NCBI GenBank assembly: GCA_046154185.1
Contig: JBJXGE010000032.1
Span: 228,373 to 292,372 of the forward strand
DNA length: 64,000 nucleotides
DNA from: JBJXGE01 sp046154185
Lineage (GTDB): Bacteria; Planctomycetota; UBA8108; UBA1146; JAJFFE01
Reading direction: 5' to 3'
Positions 1 to 7,842 of this stretch are shown here, piece after piece. Every line of letters begins with the position of its first letter. The first letter of the stretch is position 1. The translations under genes were made by a program, and so were the position numbers. The notes below the pieces were generated by a model, which was given only the letters and a program-made list of their open reading frames with translations, made no database searches and had not been told where the DNA came from.

Positions 1-1046
1 CCGTTCGCAGTCCGCCCGCTCTCGCGCCATTCGTTGACAAAGTGGCGCAACGTCCGGTAGAGCGCGCTATCCAAATCGACCTTCGGCTCCCATTTCAGGA
101 GCCGGCGCGCTTTCGCGATCGACGGCCGCCGGTGCACGAGATCCTGATAACCTGCGCCGTAGAATCCTTCCGCCGACTGGCACACAAAGGCGTGGTCTTC
201 CGGTAACGTGACGCCGCCAAAATCGCGCACGTACGTCCGATGCAGCCGCAGGGCCAGCTCTTTCACTGAGCAGTCATTCTCCGGATTGCCGACGTTGAAG
301 ATCTGCTGGCGGCTCGCGCCGGTGCGGTCGCCGATCATGCGCTCCAGCGCATCGATCCCGTCGCTGATGTAGGTGTAGCAACGACGCTGCATGCCGCCGT
401 CAACGAGCGTAATCGGTTCGCCGCGTACGATCGCGCCGATGAACTGGGTCGCCACGCGCGAGGACCCGATGCGGGCGTCGTCGATGCCGTCGAGTTTTGG
501 GCCAATCCAGTTGAACGGCCTAAAGATCGAGTAGTCGAGGTCGTGCTCAACGCCATAAGCAAAAATCACGCGGTCGAGGAGTTGCTTGAGACACCCGTAG
601 ATCCATCGTTGCTTATGGATCGGCCCCATCACTAAGACGCTCTGCTCTTCATCGAATTCGTTGTCTTGGCACATACCGTAGACTTCGCTCGTCGACGGAA
701 AGATCAACCGTTTGCCCTCGTCCGCGCATTGCCGAATGACACGCAAGTTTTCCTCGAAGTCGAGCTCAAACACCCGTAGCGGTTGCTTCACATACAACGC
801 TGGAGTCGCAATCGCAACCAACGGCAACACAATGTCGGCCGCACTGACCTCGCGCGCTACCCAATCGCGATGCTGTTGAATGTCGGCCTCGACGAAACGG
901 AACTGAGACTGATCGAGGCAGCCATCGAGTCGATCGCAACTGAGGTCCATGCCGGTCACGTGGTAGCCACCGATCGTGAGCAAGCGCCGCACAAGGGCGT
1001 TGCCGATGAAGCCGTTCGCACCAAGTATGAGTACTCGAGTTGACAT
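1..1046 (-). CDS. arnA: UDP-glucuronate decarboxylase, ArnA dehydrogenase-domain type (3' end cut by window)
   Basis: Extended short-chain dehydrogenase that should oxidise and decarboxylate UDP-glucuronate to the UDP-4-keto-pentose of the L-Ara4N pathway in the cytoplasm. Translating from ATG 1046 gives 348 codons without a stop up to the window edge. Visible are the Rossmann loop GANGFIG (9-15), the TSEVYG block with S120/E121 matching the ArnA decarboxylation pair, the catalytic Tyr150-x3-Lys154, RPFNWIGPKLD (about 176-186), and GGMQRRCY with R222 at the position of the ArnA catalytic arginine. In E. coli this is the C-terminal half of ArnA; here it is its own gene, 25 bases after the formyltransferase half. 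The start has AAAGG about 11 bases upstream. A UDP-xylose synthase is the main alternative, but the TSEVYG/RPFNW signature favours ArnA. Confidence 0.85.
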   Translation of the reverse strand, partial: MSTRVLILGANGFIGNALVRRLLTIGGYHVTGMDLSCDRLDGCLDQSQFRFVEADIQQHRDWVAREVSAADIVLPLVAIATPALYVKQPLRVFELDFEENLRVIRQCADEGKRLIFPSTSEVYGMCQDNEFDEEQSVLVMGPIHKQRWIYGCLKQLLDRVIFAYGVEHDLDYSIFRPFNWIGPKLDGIDDARIGSSRVATQFIGAIVRGEPITLVDGGMQRRCYTYISDGIDALERMIGDRTGASRQQIFNVGNPENDCSVKELALRLHRTYVRDFGGVTLPEDHAFVCQSAEGFYGAGYQDLVHRRPSIAKARRLLKWEPKVDLDSALYRTLRHFVNEWRESGRTAN

Positions 1047-1071
1047 CCTGCACTGCTGCCTTTCAGCGTTT

Positions 1072-2022
1072 TCAGCGGCTCGTGATTAAGCTAGAGCCCA
1101 GCAAGGACCCGCGCGGCAATTCACCAAACACGTCGGCGCCGGCGCGGACCTCGCCGTCGGGCGCCCAGCTGACCTTGAGCAGATCGAGGGCGCCGTCACG
1201 ACACGCGACGCGTAACGCTCGACCGCGCACGCCGAGCACGAGGCCAGGCGCCGCGGTCAGGCTCGCTGACTGTCTCGGCTCGGATTGCCAAACGTAGAGA
1301 TTTCGACTTGCCGCGAGTGAGAATGCGCCAGGGAATGGATGCGTCACCGCGCGCACGAGCGCATCGATGGCCGGTGCGCTGAGTCCCCAGTCGATGCGGC
1401 CATCTTCGGGGCGACGACCGCCGAAGTAGCTCGCCAGTCTCTCATCCTGCGGAATTCGCGGCGCATCGCCGGCAACAATCCGCGGGTGGAACGTATCGAT
1501 CAATTCGCCAGCCGCCGGCACCAGCTTGTCGTAAAGCGAAAACGCCGTTTCGCGCGGCGCGACGGGAATATCGAGTTGGCCGACGATGTCACCCGCGTCC
1601 GGCCGACGCACCATGTGATGCAGCGTCATGCCGGTTGATGGTTCCCGGTTCAAAATTACCCAGTTCGCCGGGCAACGACCGCGATAGCGCGGGAGCAGCG
1701 AGCCGTGCATGTTGAACGCGCCGAGCGGCGCGCAATCGAGCACGCGCTGCGGCAGCAGTTCGCGAAAGTAGAACGAGTAAATTAAGTCCGGCGCGACGCG
1801 TCGTGCCAACGCGATCAATTGGCTGCGGTCGTAGTCTTCGGAATAGTACGGCTCGATGCCGTGCTGGCGAGCGAGTTCCGCAACCGAGGGAAACCAGAGC
1901 CGTTCGTGCGAGCGATCGCGATGCGTCACGACCACGATCTCGGCGCCGCTGGTGGACTGGGTGATGAGTCGACGAAGACACTCATGTCCCACCGCTTGGT
2001 AACCAAACACCAGCATTTTCAT
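1072..2022 (-). CDS. arnA: UDP-4-amino-4-deoxy-L-arabinose formyltransferase (ArnA N-terminal-domain type)
   Basis: A 316-residue protein of the methionyl-tRNA/ArnA formyltransferase fold, expected to transfer a formyl group from N10-formyl-tetrahydrofolate to UDP-L-Ara4N. Residues 1-190 hold the catalytic domain with FNMHGSLLPRYRG, giving N104 and H106, and PDAGD with D142, matching the Asn/His/Asp triad of ArnA. The C-terminal third looks like the OB-type formyltransferase C domain. It lies 36 bases after the ArnC-like gene and 25 before the dehydrogenase, so the three are probably one transcript. Other sugar N-formyltransferases share this motif; the neighbours make the Ara4N assignment the best one. 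Confidence 0.82.
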   Translation of the reverse strand: MKMLVFGYQAVGHECLRRLITQSTSGAEIVVVTHRDRSHERLWFPSVAELARQHGIEPYYSEDYDRSQLIALARRVAPDLIYSFYFRELLPQRVLDCAPLGAFNMHGSLLPRYRGRCPANWVILNREPSTGMTLHHMVRRPDAGDIVGQLDIPVAPRETAFSLYDKLVPAAGELIDTFHPRIVAGDAPRIPQDERLASYFGGRRPEDGRIDWGLSAPAIDALVRAVTHPFPGAFSLAASRNLYVWQSEPRQSASLTAAPGLVLGVRGRALRVACRDGALDLLKVSWAPDGEVRAGADVFGELPRGSLLGSSLITSR

Positions 2023-2058
2023 GCAGCGAAATCCCTATCCAGAAAACTCGCTCTAACC

Positions 2059-3066
2059 TCAGTCAAGCTTGTGCGCCGACGGCAAACGACCGGGGCGCTC
2101 CATCAGCCGCGACGAGAAGCGCGGCGAGACTGCGCGACGCTCCGTTGTCTCTCGCCCGAGAACTCGCCGCACGAAATAGCGCGGCCGACGTCGCACTTCA
2201 CCATAGATGCGCCCGACGTACTCACCCAAGAGGCCCACTCCGATGAAGTTGCCGCCAAGCGCAACAAAGATCACGGCAAAGAGCGCAAGCGTGCCGTCAA
2301 ACGGGTGCTCGCCGAGAGTGGCGCGCATGACCGCGGTGGTGAGCAATACGCCGCCGACGACGACGAGCGCGGCCCCGGCAAAGAAACACAGACGCAACGG
2401 CACGATCGAGCTGCTCGTGAGCAGGTCGAGCTGCAATTTGCACAAACGCCACAGTGTGTACTTGGAACTGCCCAGCACTCGTTCCGCGTGCTCGACTTCG
2501 ATTTCGCCTGGGCAGGCGGCAAAACTCATCGCGAGAGCCGGCACGAAGGCAGTGGAACTGCCGGACGCGCACATGCGCTGCACTACGCTGCGGTGGTAGG
2601 CGCGCAGCATGCAGCCGATGTCGTTCATCGGCGTTCCGGTGAGCGCTCGCAACACTCTGTTGGCGAGGCGCGAGAGCGCACGTCGATGCCAGGCGTCGTG
2701 GCGCTTGATCCGCACGCCGCCGACAACGTCGTGGCCGGCGTCAGTCGCCGCGAGCAACTTGGGAATCTCCTCGGGCGGATTCTGCAGATCCGCATCGATC
2801 GTGATGACAATTTCGCCGGTCGATGCTTCGAAGCCCGCAAATATCGCGGCGTGCTGCCCACAATTGCGGGCGAGATCGACGACGATCGTTTGCCCGGTCG
2901 CGACAAATCCTTCGAGCAACGTCGCGGATCCGTCTGTGGAGCCATCGTTGACATAGATGAGCTCATAGTCGCGATCGAGCTGGTCGAGCACCGCGCGCAG
3001 ACGGTCATGAAGTACCGCGAGGTTTGGCGCCTCGTTGAAGACGGGAATCACTACTGACACGTCCAT
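2059..3066 (-). CDS. arnC: Undecaprenyl-phosphate 4-deoxy-4-formamido-L-arabinose transferase (ArnC-like GT2)
   Basis: A 335-residue GT-A glycosyltransferase with two C-terminal membrane segments (about 222-245 and 258-285), which should move formamido-arabinose from UDP to undecaprenyl phosphate on the inner face of the membrane. The N terminus starts VSVVIPVFNEAPNL, the metal site is TIDADLQNPPEE, and MNDIGCMLRAY plus HAERVLGSSKYTLWRL are the blocks that separate ArnC from dolichol-phosphate-mannose synthases. The gene starts an apparent operon with the two ArnA halves. The C-terminal ~45 residues are basic and of low conservation. A general polyprenyl-phosphate glycosyltransferase is the alternative. 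Confidence 0.85.
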   Translation of the reverse strand: MDVSVVIPVFNEAPNLAVLHDRLRAVLDQLDRDYELIYVNDGSTDGSATLLEGFVATGQTIVVDLARNCGQHAAIFAGFEASTGEIVITIDADLQNPPEEIPKLLAATDAGHDVVGGVRIKRHDAWHRRALSRLANRVLRALTGTPMNDIGCMLRAYHRSVVQRMCASGSSTAFVPALAMSFAACPGEIEVEHAERVLGSSKYTLWRLCKLQLDLLTSSSIVPLRLCFFAGAALVVVGGVLLTTAVMRATLGEHPFDGTLALFAVIFVALGGNFIGVGLLGEYVGRIYGEVRRRPRYFVRRVLGRETTERRAVSPRFSSRLMERPGRLPSAHKLD

Positions 3067-3200
3067 CGGCCCCGCTTCCCTTGAAGTGCCTCGTCTCAGG
3101 GCGCCGATGAGTAGCCGAACTCGCGGAGCGCAAAATTAACTTCTCTTCACGCAATAAAACTCTGCGCTTCGATTCCGCAGACCGACTCGGATCGGCTACG

Positions 3201-3249
3201 AAAAAACCGGCAGGGCAGATCCGGCTCGAAAGCCGTTCTGCCCTGCCGG
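3201..3249 (-). terminator. Rho-independent terminator after the downstream pilin gene
   Basis: A 13-bp perfect stem (3207-3219 with 3237-3249) encloses a further CGGCT/AGCCG pairing, so the whole 43-base segment folds as one long hairpin. Read on the minus strand it is followed directly by six T residues (A-run at 3201-3206). It lies 30 bases after the pilin stop codon and separates the pilin transcript from the arn genes. Confidence 0.85.
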
Positions 3250-3280
3250 TCGCTTTGACGCGATTAGGACGCTTGGATCA

Positions 3281-3709
3281 CTAATCGACGGGCGAGTCGG
3301 TCACCGCGGCGCCAGCGCCCGTGGCAAAGCGGATCACACCGCTCTCGTCCACGAAGAAGCCGCGCTCACCGGTACGACCTTGCACGGCCGCGTCCGCGCC
3401 CACCGACCACGTCGTCGCAGTGGCGGCGTAGCCAGTGAAGTTGTAGCCCGACTTCGCGCCCCCGCCGAGCACGTTGTCGATGTAGCCACTCGCCTGCAGC
3501 GCCGCGAGGTTCGCGGCGTAGGTGCCGAAGCGCGTTCGATACTGCTCGTTCACCGTAGTGAGCGTACGCAAGCTCGAAATCGCCGACGCCTCGTTGCCCG
3601 AGATTCTGGCGGCCAGCAAGCTCGGAATCGCAATGGCCGCGATGATCGCGATGATCGCAACAACGATCATCAATTCGATCAGCGTGAAGCCCTGATTACG
3701 CTTGTGCAT
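3281..3709 (-). CDS. Type IV pilin / pseudopilin-like protein, copy 1
   Basis: A 142-residue prepilin with a six-residue basic leader (MHKRNQ) cut before the phenylalanine of G-FTLIELMIVVAIIAI, the prepilin peptidase site with Glu at mature position 5. One N-terminal helix and membrane segment (7-35) precedes a soluble C-terminal domain ending in the TGERGFFVDESGVIRFATG block seen in planctomycete pilins. The start has a strong GAGGAGG site. It is closely related along its full length to copy 2 just upstream (same length, same end), so the pair is a tandem duplication. It could be a major pilin or a type II secretion pseudopilin; no assembly ATPase or secretin is in the window. Confidence 0.85.
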   Translation of the reverse strand: MHKRNQGFTLIELMIVVAIIAIIAAIAIPSLLAARISGNEASAISSLRTLTTVNEQYRTRFGTYAANLAALQASGYIDNVLGGGAKSGYNFTGYAATATTWSVGADAAVQGRTGERGFFVDESGVIRFATGAGAAVTDSPVD

Positions 3710-4084
3710 TAGATCCTCCTCATCCGGATGAAGAATTTTTGGGTCCCGTTGGTATCGCTAGGCAAAGCGTTAACCTGGATACACGGTCAGCGTCACCGCG
3801 ACGCCGTTGACTATTTCGGTCCGTTAGGGTCGGGACCTTTCCCGAAACACACACCCCCTCCGATCCGAGGTTTCAACCGTGTTCAGGCAAAGCCGAGGCC
3901 AAACGCAGTGGCGCATGCGAGTAGCCTGGCAAGACGTTGGGATTCCTCGCTTTCAAACTTCGCGGGGCTTCGCGAGCACCGCCGGGGTTAACAATTTTTT
4001 GAAGACAAAAAACGGCGCATCGACAATTCGCGTCACTGAAGCGGGCGGCGTCAACCACTCGCCCAGCGACAACGCGTCGCAGCG
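3710..4084. other. Intergenic region between the two pilins, no gene seen
   Basis: 375 bases without a convincing coding region. It must hold the 3' end of the copy 2 transcript and may hold a promoter for copy 1. I see a short stem CGCGGGGCTTCGCG near 3960 and a T/A-rich patch at 3992-4013 but no clear intrinsic terminator or promoter boxes. Confidence 0.4.
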
Positions 4085-4513
4085 CTAGTCGACGGGCGTA
4101 TCGGCGACTGTGGCGCCGGGACCCGTCGCGAAGCGAATGACGCCGCTTTCGTCGACGAAAAAGCCGCGCTCGCCGGTGCGGCCTTGCGTGGTGGCGTTTG
4201 CTTGCACCGACCACTGAACATTGGTGCCGGAGTAATTTGCTAAGGTGTAGCCCGACTTCGAACCGCTCGAGAGCACGTTGTCGATGAAACCACTCGTCTG
4301 CATGGCGGCCAGCGACGGCGCGTAGCCGCCGAAGCGCGCGCGGTACATCTCGTTCACGCTCGTCAGCACGCGCAGGCTGGAAACGGCGGACGCCTCGTTG
4401 CCGGTCATGCGCGAGGCGAGCAAGTTCGGAATCGCGACAGCCGCGATGATCGCGATGATCGCAACAACGATCATGAGCTCGATCAAAGTGAAACCTTGTG
4501 CGTGGCGATGCAT
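4085..4513 (-). CDS. Type IV pilin / pseudopilin-like protein, copy 2
   Basis: A 142-residue prepilin with leader MHRHAQ, cleavage before FTLIELMIVVAIIAI and Glu5, and the same C-terminal TGERGFFVDESGVIRFATG block as copy 1. The open frame extends upstream to 4558, but ATG 4513 is preferred: AGAGGTG lies upstream, the leader then has normal length, and the protein is exactly as long as copy 1. Differences from copy 1 cluster in the middle and around residues 85-110, the usual surface-exposed part of a pilin. Confidence 0.85.
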   Translation of the reverse strand: MHRHAQGFTLIELMIVVAIIAIIAAVAIPNLLASRMTGNEASAVSSLRVLTSVNEMYRARFGGYAPSLAAMQTSGFIDNVLSSGSKSGYTLANYSGTNVQWSVQANATTQGRTGERGFFVDESGVIRFATGPGATVADTPVD

Positions 4514-4801
4514 AGCCGTGCACCTCTTTCGCCAGTCGGCCCGCTGCGCGCTTCGCATTCGAGCGCTCGGCAGGAAGTTCGCCGCGGTTCACCACAGGAT
4601 TCGGTTCCGCGTCGGTCGGTCAGGAAACAACGAAGGGCAAAGAGGCAAGCACGAGGCCCACGAAGCGAGCGAGGACGAGATTCGCGACTAGCTGTGCGGG
4701 ACGCTGCAATTATGAACATCGTGCGAGTGCGACGTCGGCATGCGTCGCGCCATAAACGACAATGCGTGTGCGACAAGTCTTGGCTGGAGCGACGCAAATT
4801 G

Positions 4802-5902
4802 TCACGCGGACGGTCCGCGCTCGCGGGCGCAGATCACCCATCCCACAAGCGTCACGACGCCGATCGAACCGAGCAACCAAGAGAGCCAAGGTCGAGCGCG
4901 ACGTTCGATCCACATTCTCACGCAGAAAGATTCGAAATAGATTTGCAACACCGAGTCACGCTCAATAGCCCGGCGATGGAAGTCAATGACGCCGCCGACT
5001 CGGATATCCGCAAGTATGACCCAAAAGTCGGAGGGGCCGAATTCCCGGTCATCGTGCCCCAAATCACCGCCTTGCGCGTTACACAGATAGCGCACACCTC
5101 GCACCGTGACGTCTCGATCCGCGTGCGCGTGTCCGCAAATGACCGCGCAGGGAACTCGGTACTCCAACAGCGCAATGAGCGCCGGGTCGTCGGTCAATCG
5201 ACTCGCGGGTCGATCTAGGTCGAGCGGCGGCCGGTGACAAACGAGTACGTACGGCGCGATCGGGTGCACGGCTAGCTCTAATCGCAGCCATTCGAGCTGT
5301 TCAGCACAGATCGGCGCGAGGCTGTTGTCGATTCCGAGGATGAGCACCTCGCCAACGGTCGTCGACCACCAACGAGGTCCAATCGCTCGCTCAAAAAGTC
5401 GGCGTCCGGGCTCATAGGCCTGCTGGCAATCCGGTTGCACGTCGTGGTTACCCGGAACCACGAGCGTCGGAATGGTGAGCTTGGCACGATCAAACGCTCC
5501 GAAGACCAGCCCATAGTAGGGAGCTTCGCCGTGGCTCACGAGATCACCACTCGAAATGAGTAGCTCAATGTTTGAGTCGTCAAGTTCGCGCGCGAGCGGT
5601 CGCACTACGCCAGCGAGACCGCGCTGAACATCCGCGAGAAAGCACACTCGGATCGGTGCAGTTGGAAACTTCGGCGGTGAGCGGTTGACGAACGCCGGCG
5701 AACTCGAGCGCGCGCCGATGGACTCGGCAAGGCGAGCCCCGACCTCGAGCAGCAACATCAACACGAGCAAACACGCGGACAAGAGAAACAGTACGGCTCG
5801 CAGCCGAGAACTGCGAACGAGTCGACTTCGGCCTTTGCGACTTGTCACTGCTCCCCTGGCTCTGCGCAAAGAGTCACACCGCCTACTTTCAGTGAGCCGC
5901 AT
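4802..5902 (-). CDS. Membrane-anchored calcineurin-like metallophosphoesterase
   Basis: A 366-residue protein with an N-terminal membrane anchor (about 35-55), a phosphoesterase core (about 84-290) and a second membrane segment near the C terminus (338-358). Metal-site blocks are visible in order: LADVQ (D91; the usual D-x-H histidine is Gln93), SGD (D120), GNHD (151-154), CHRP (H223) and GHAH (257-260). The core should lie outside the cytoplasmic membrane. It overlaps the 3' end of the ArnT-like gene by 14 bases, so it is probably translationally coupled and may act on a lipid-phosphate or sugar-phosphate in the same pathway; that role is inference. A second, more degenerate protein of similar layout lies at 62915-63910. 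The start could be the internal GTG at 5848. Confidence 0.75.
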   Translation of the reverse strand: MRLTESRRCDSLRRARGAVTSRKGRSRLVRSSRLRAVLFLLSACLLVLMLLLEVGARLAESIGARSSSPAFVNRSPPKFPTAPIRVCFLADVQRGLAGVVRPLARELDDSNIELLISSGDLVSHGEAPYYGLVFGAFDRAKLTIPTLVVPGNHDVQPDCQQAYEPGRRLFERAIGPRWWSTTVGEVLILGIDNSLAPICAEQLEWLRLELAVHPIAPYVLVCHRPPLDLDRPASRLTDDPALIALLEYRVPCAVICGHAHADRDVTVRGVRYLCNAQGGDLGHDDREFGPSDFWVILADIRVGGVIDFHRRAIERDSVLQIYFESFCVRMWIERRARPWLSWLLGSIGVVTLVGWVICARERGPSA

Positions 5903-7682
5903 CGACTCGATTCGAAAGCAGCACGAAGTCCGTCGAAGTCGCCACCACGCCCCAAGCCGAATCCAATTCCTGGAGCCGACTAACCTGGCGTTTTTTGCAG
6001 AACATCCACAGGCGTTCCGGGCGCCGAGACAATTCGGCGAGGCGCCCTTCGTCTAGCAGCCACGAGTTCCGCGGAATGAGCGCGGCGTCGATCGTGCTGA
6101 GCACAGCCGGTAGCGGCGTGTCGCGAGAAGTCGCTTCGACAAAGTGTCCGTAGCCAAGTTCGCGCGCCGGCCCCCAGATGAAAGGTCGGCGCCCCAGTCG
6201 CATCAAAATCTCGTATCGCTGTACGCAAGACTGCGACACGACGACCTTGTCCCCCGCGCCGATCTTGTGCGCTGCGATCTCGGCGAGCGAGTAGACGCCC
6301 CAATTCGGCAGCACGCGGTGAGCGAAGGGAGCAAGACAAACAAGCGGCAACGCGAACGTCAAGCCGGTAAGAACGAACCCGCGCCGCACATCGCCACGCG
6401 CGGCGACCCAACCGCCGACGACTTGGCCGATGAGCACGATGGCGATGGCGACTATCAATGCTGGGCGCCACGGCGCCGCGATCTGCTCGATGGGACCGGC
6501 GATCACAAAGGGCAGCGCGACTCCTGCTAGCAAACCCAGGATCGACTGCGCGGCTCCGGCCCAGCGCAGCGCGCGCTGCCCGGTTTTTGGACCAAGTTCG
6601 AGACCCAAGCTGACGGCTAACGCCATCGCGGGCAGTATCGGCAACAAGTAAGTCGGCAGTTTCGACGCCGACAGCGATAGCACGAGTAATGGAAACAAGC
6701 ACCATGCCGTGATGAAGCGCGCCGCATTGGCGCGGGCGTCGCGGTTCGAGTGTCGCGCGACCAACCCGTGCGCGATCGTCCGAGCCGCGGCCACCGGCGC
6801 GAGAGCATGCCAAGGAAACCAGGCGAGCGGCAGCGCCAACGCGTAGTAGTAGAGCGGCTCGGGGTGATTCATGCCGCGTTGAGCGAACACGCCGCCGAGA
6901 TTGACGTGCCAGTAGAAGCACTCGAGATGACGCACATCGCGCAGACCAACGGCTAAGTGCCAAGGGCCGATGACCGCAGCCAGGATCGCGAACCCGCGCA
7001 CCGGTGCTAAACTCGCGAGCGCCCGCACGACGCCCCGGGATCCAACTGATAGCCAGCGCTCGCCGATGATCGCCGAGGTCGGCAGCACGAGCCCAATAGG
7101 TCCTTTGGCGAGCCAAGCAAATCCCATCACCATCCACAGCAGCCTCCGCTCAGAGCCGCGCCGTGCGTTGAAATGTCGGTGAGAGAGAAACATCGAGATC
7201 GAAACGAAGAGCGCCAGCAGATTGTCCGTGAGGCTGAGCGACTCGAGGACGAGAAAGAGGCCGCACCCGGCGAGGATCCATCCCGCCCGACAGCCGGTTG
7301 CACGCACACCGAGTTCGGCGCCGAGACGATACGTCACCAGAATCATCGCCCACGCGGCGAGCGCGCTGGGCAAATGCGATGCGAGATTTGACACCCCCAA
7401 GACCATCTGGCTCGCCGCCAACACCCAGTAAATAAGGATCGGTTTCTCGAGATACGGCACAAAGGAAAGGTGCGGCACGATCCAGTCACCGCCACGAACC
7501 ATCTCTTGTGCGGCGGCCACATAGCGTAGCTCGGAACCGATCGGGCGATGCAAACCGATCACGAGTGCAGCGAATATCCCGACAACGGCGAGGGCGCGCA
7601 CGGATCGAATCTCCCCCTTGCCCTTTGAACGCGCGACAATGCGCCTGGTCAAAGTGAAGACTGCTGTGACGAGAGGCATCAC
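5889..7682 (-). CDS. ArnT-like polyprenyl-phosphate sugar transferase (GT39/GT83, GT-C fold)
   Basis: A 597-residue multi-spanning membrane protein expected to transfer a sugar from undecaprenyl phosphate to lipid A on the periplasmic side. The first external loop has ELRYVAAAQEM (51-61), GGDWIVPH and YLEKPILIYW (77-86), the ArnT/PMT signature including E79. The catalytic-loop motif normally reads D-E-x-R-Y; here it is S50-E51-L-R-Y, so the acidic first residue is missing. More than ten membrane helices follow, then a soluble tail of about 150 residues. GTG 7682 and ATG 7679 are both possible starts. It is convergent with no gene and overlaps the phosphoesterase by 14 bases. Another GT83 sugar specificity cannot be excluded. 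Confidence 0.75.
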   Translation of the reverse strand: MMPLVTAVFTLTRRIVARSKGKGEIRSVRALAVVGIFAALVIGLHRPIGSELRYVAAAQEMVRGGDWIVPHLSFVPYLEKPILIYWVLAASQMVLGVSNLASHLPSALAAWAMILVTYRLGAELGVRATGCRAGWILAGCGLFLVLESLSLTDNLLALFVSISMFLSHRHFNARRGSERRLLWMVMGFAWLAKGPIGLVLPTSAIIGERWLSVGSRGVVRALASLAPVRGFAILAAVIGPWHLAVGLRDVRHLECFYWHVNLGGVFAQRGMNHPEPLYYYALALPLAWFPWHALAPVAAARTIAHGLVARHSNRDARANAARFITAWCLFPLLVLSLSASKLPTYLLPILPAMALAVSLGLELGPKTGQRALRWAGAAQSILGLLAGVALPFVIAGPIEQIAAPWRPALIVAIAIVLIGQVVGGWVAARGDVRRGFVLTGLTFALPLVCLAPFAHRVLPNWGVYSLAEIAAHKIGAGDKVVVSQSCVQRYEILMRLGRRPFIWGPARELGYGHFVEATSRDTPLPAVLSTIDAALIPRNSWLLDEGRLAELSRRPERLWMFCKKRQVSRLQELDSAWGVVATSTDFVLLSNRVDAAH

Positions 7683-7842
7683 GAACTAAGCCCTACTAGC
7701 GCTTGCAGCGAAAACGTACTGGATGGAAACGAACTGCTGAAGTATGCGCGCCAAGATTGCCGGCCTTATGAACACTAATTCATGTACTCAGCGCGATAGT
7801 CGCTCAACATATGAGCCGGACTGCGAGCGAAAGGTAGGTCCA
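7683..7842. promoter_or_regulatory. Divergent promoter region between arnT-like and aminotransferase genes
   Basis: 160 bases between divergently oriented genes must contain promoters for both directions. I cannot pick out reliable -35/-10 boxes or an operator palindrome by eye. Confidence 0.4.

Noticed and set aside
1819..3057. 412-residue plus-strand ORF opposite the ArnC-like and formyltransferase genes
   Set aside because: His/Arg-rich composition, no motif, and the antisense frame carries complete ArnC and ArnA blocks. The same reasoning applies to the other long antisense ORFs, for example 31107-32741, 26382-27584, 42226-43341, 43488-44471, 47232-48971 and 49206-50330.
7744..7842. ATG 7744 as start of the aminotransferase
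   Set aside because: It would add 33 residues not found in the family and has no ribosome site, while GTG 7843 does.
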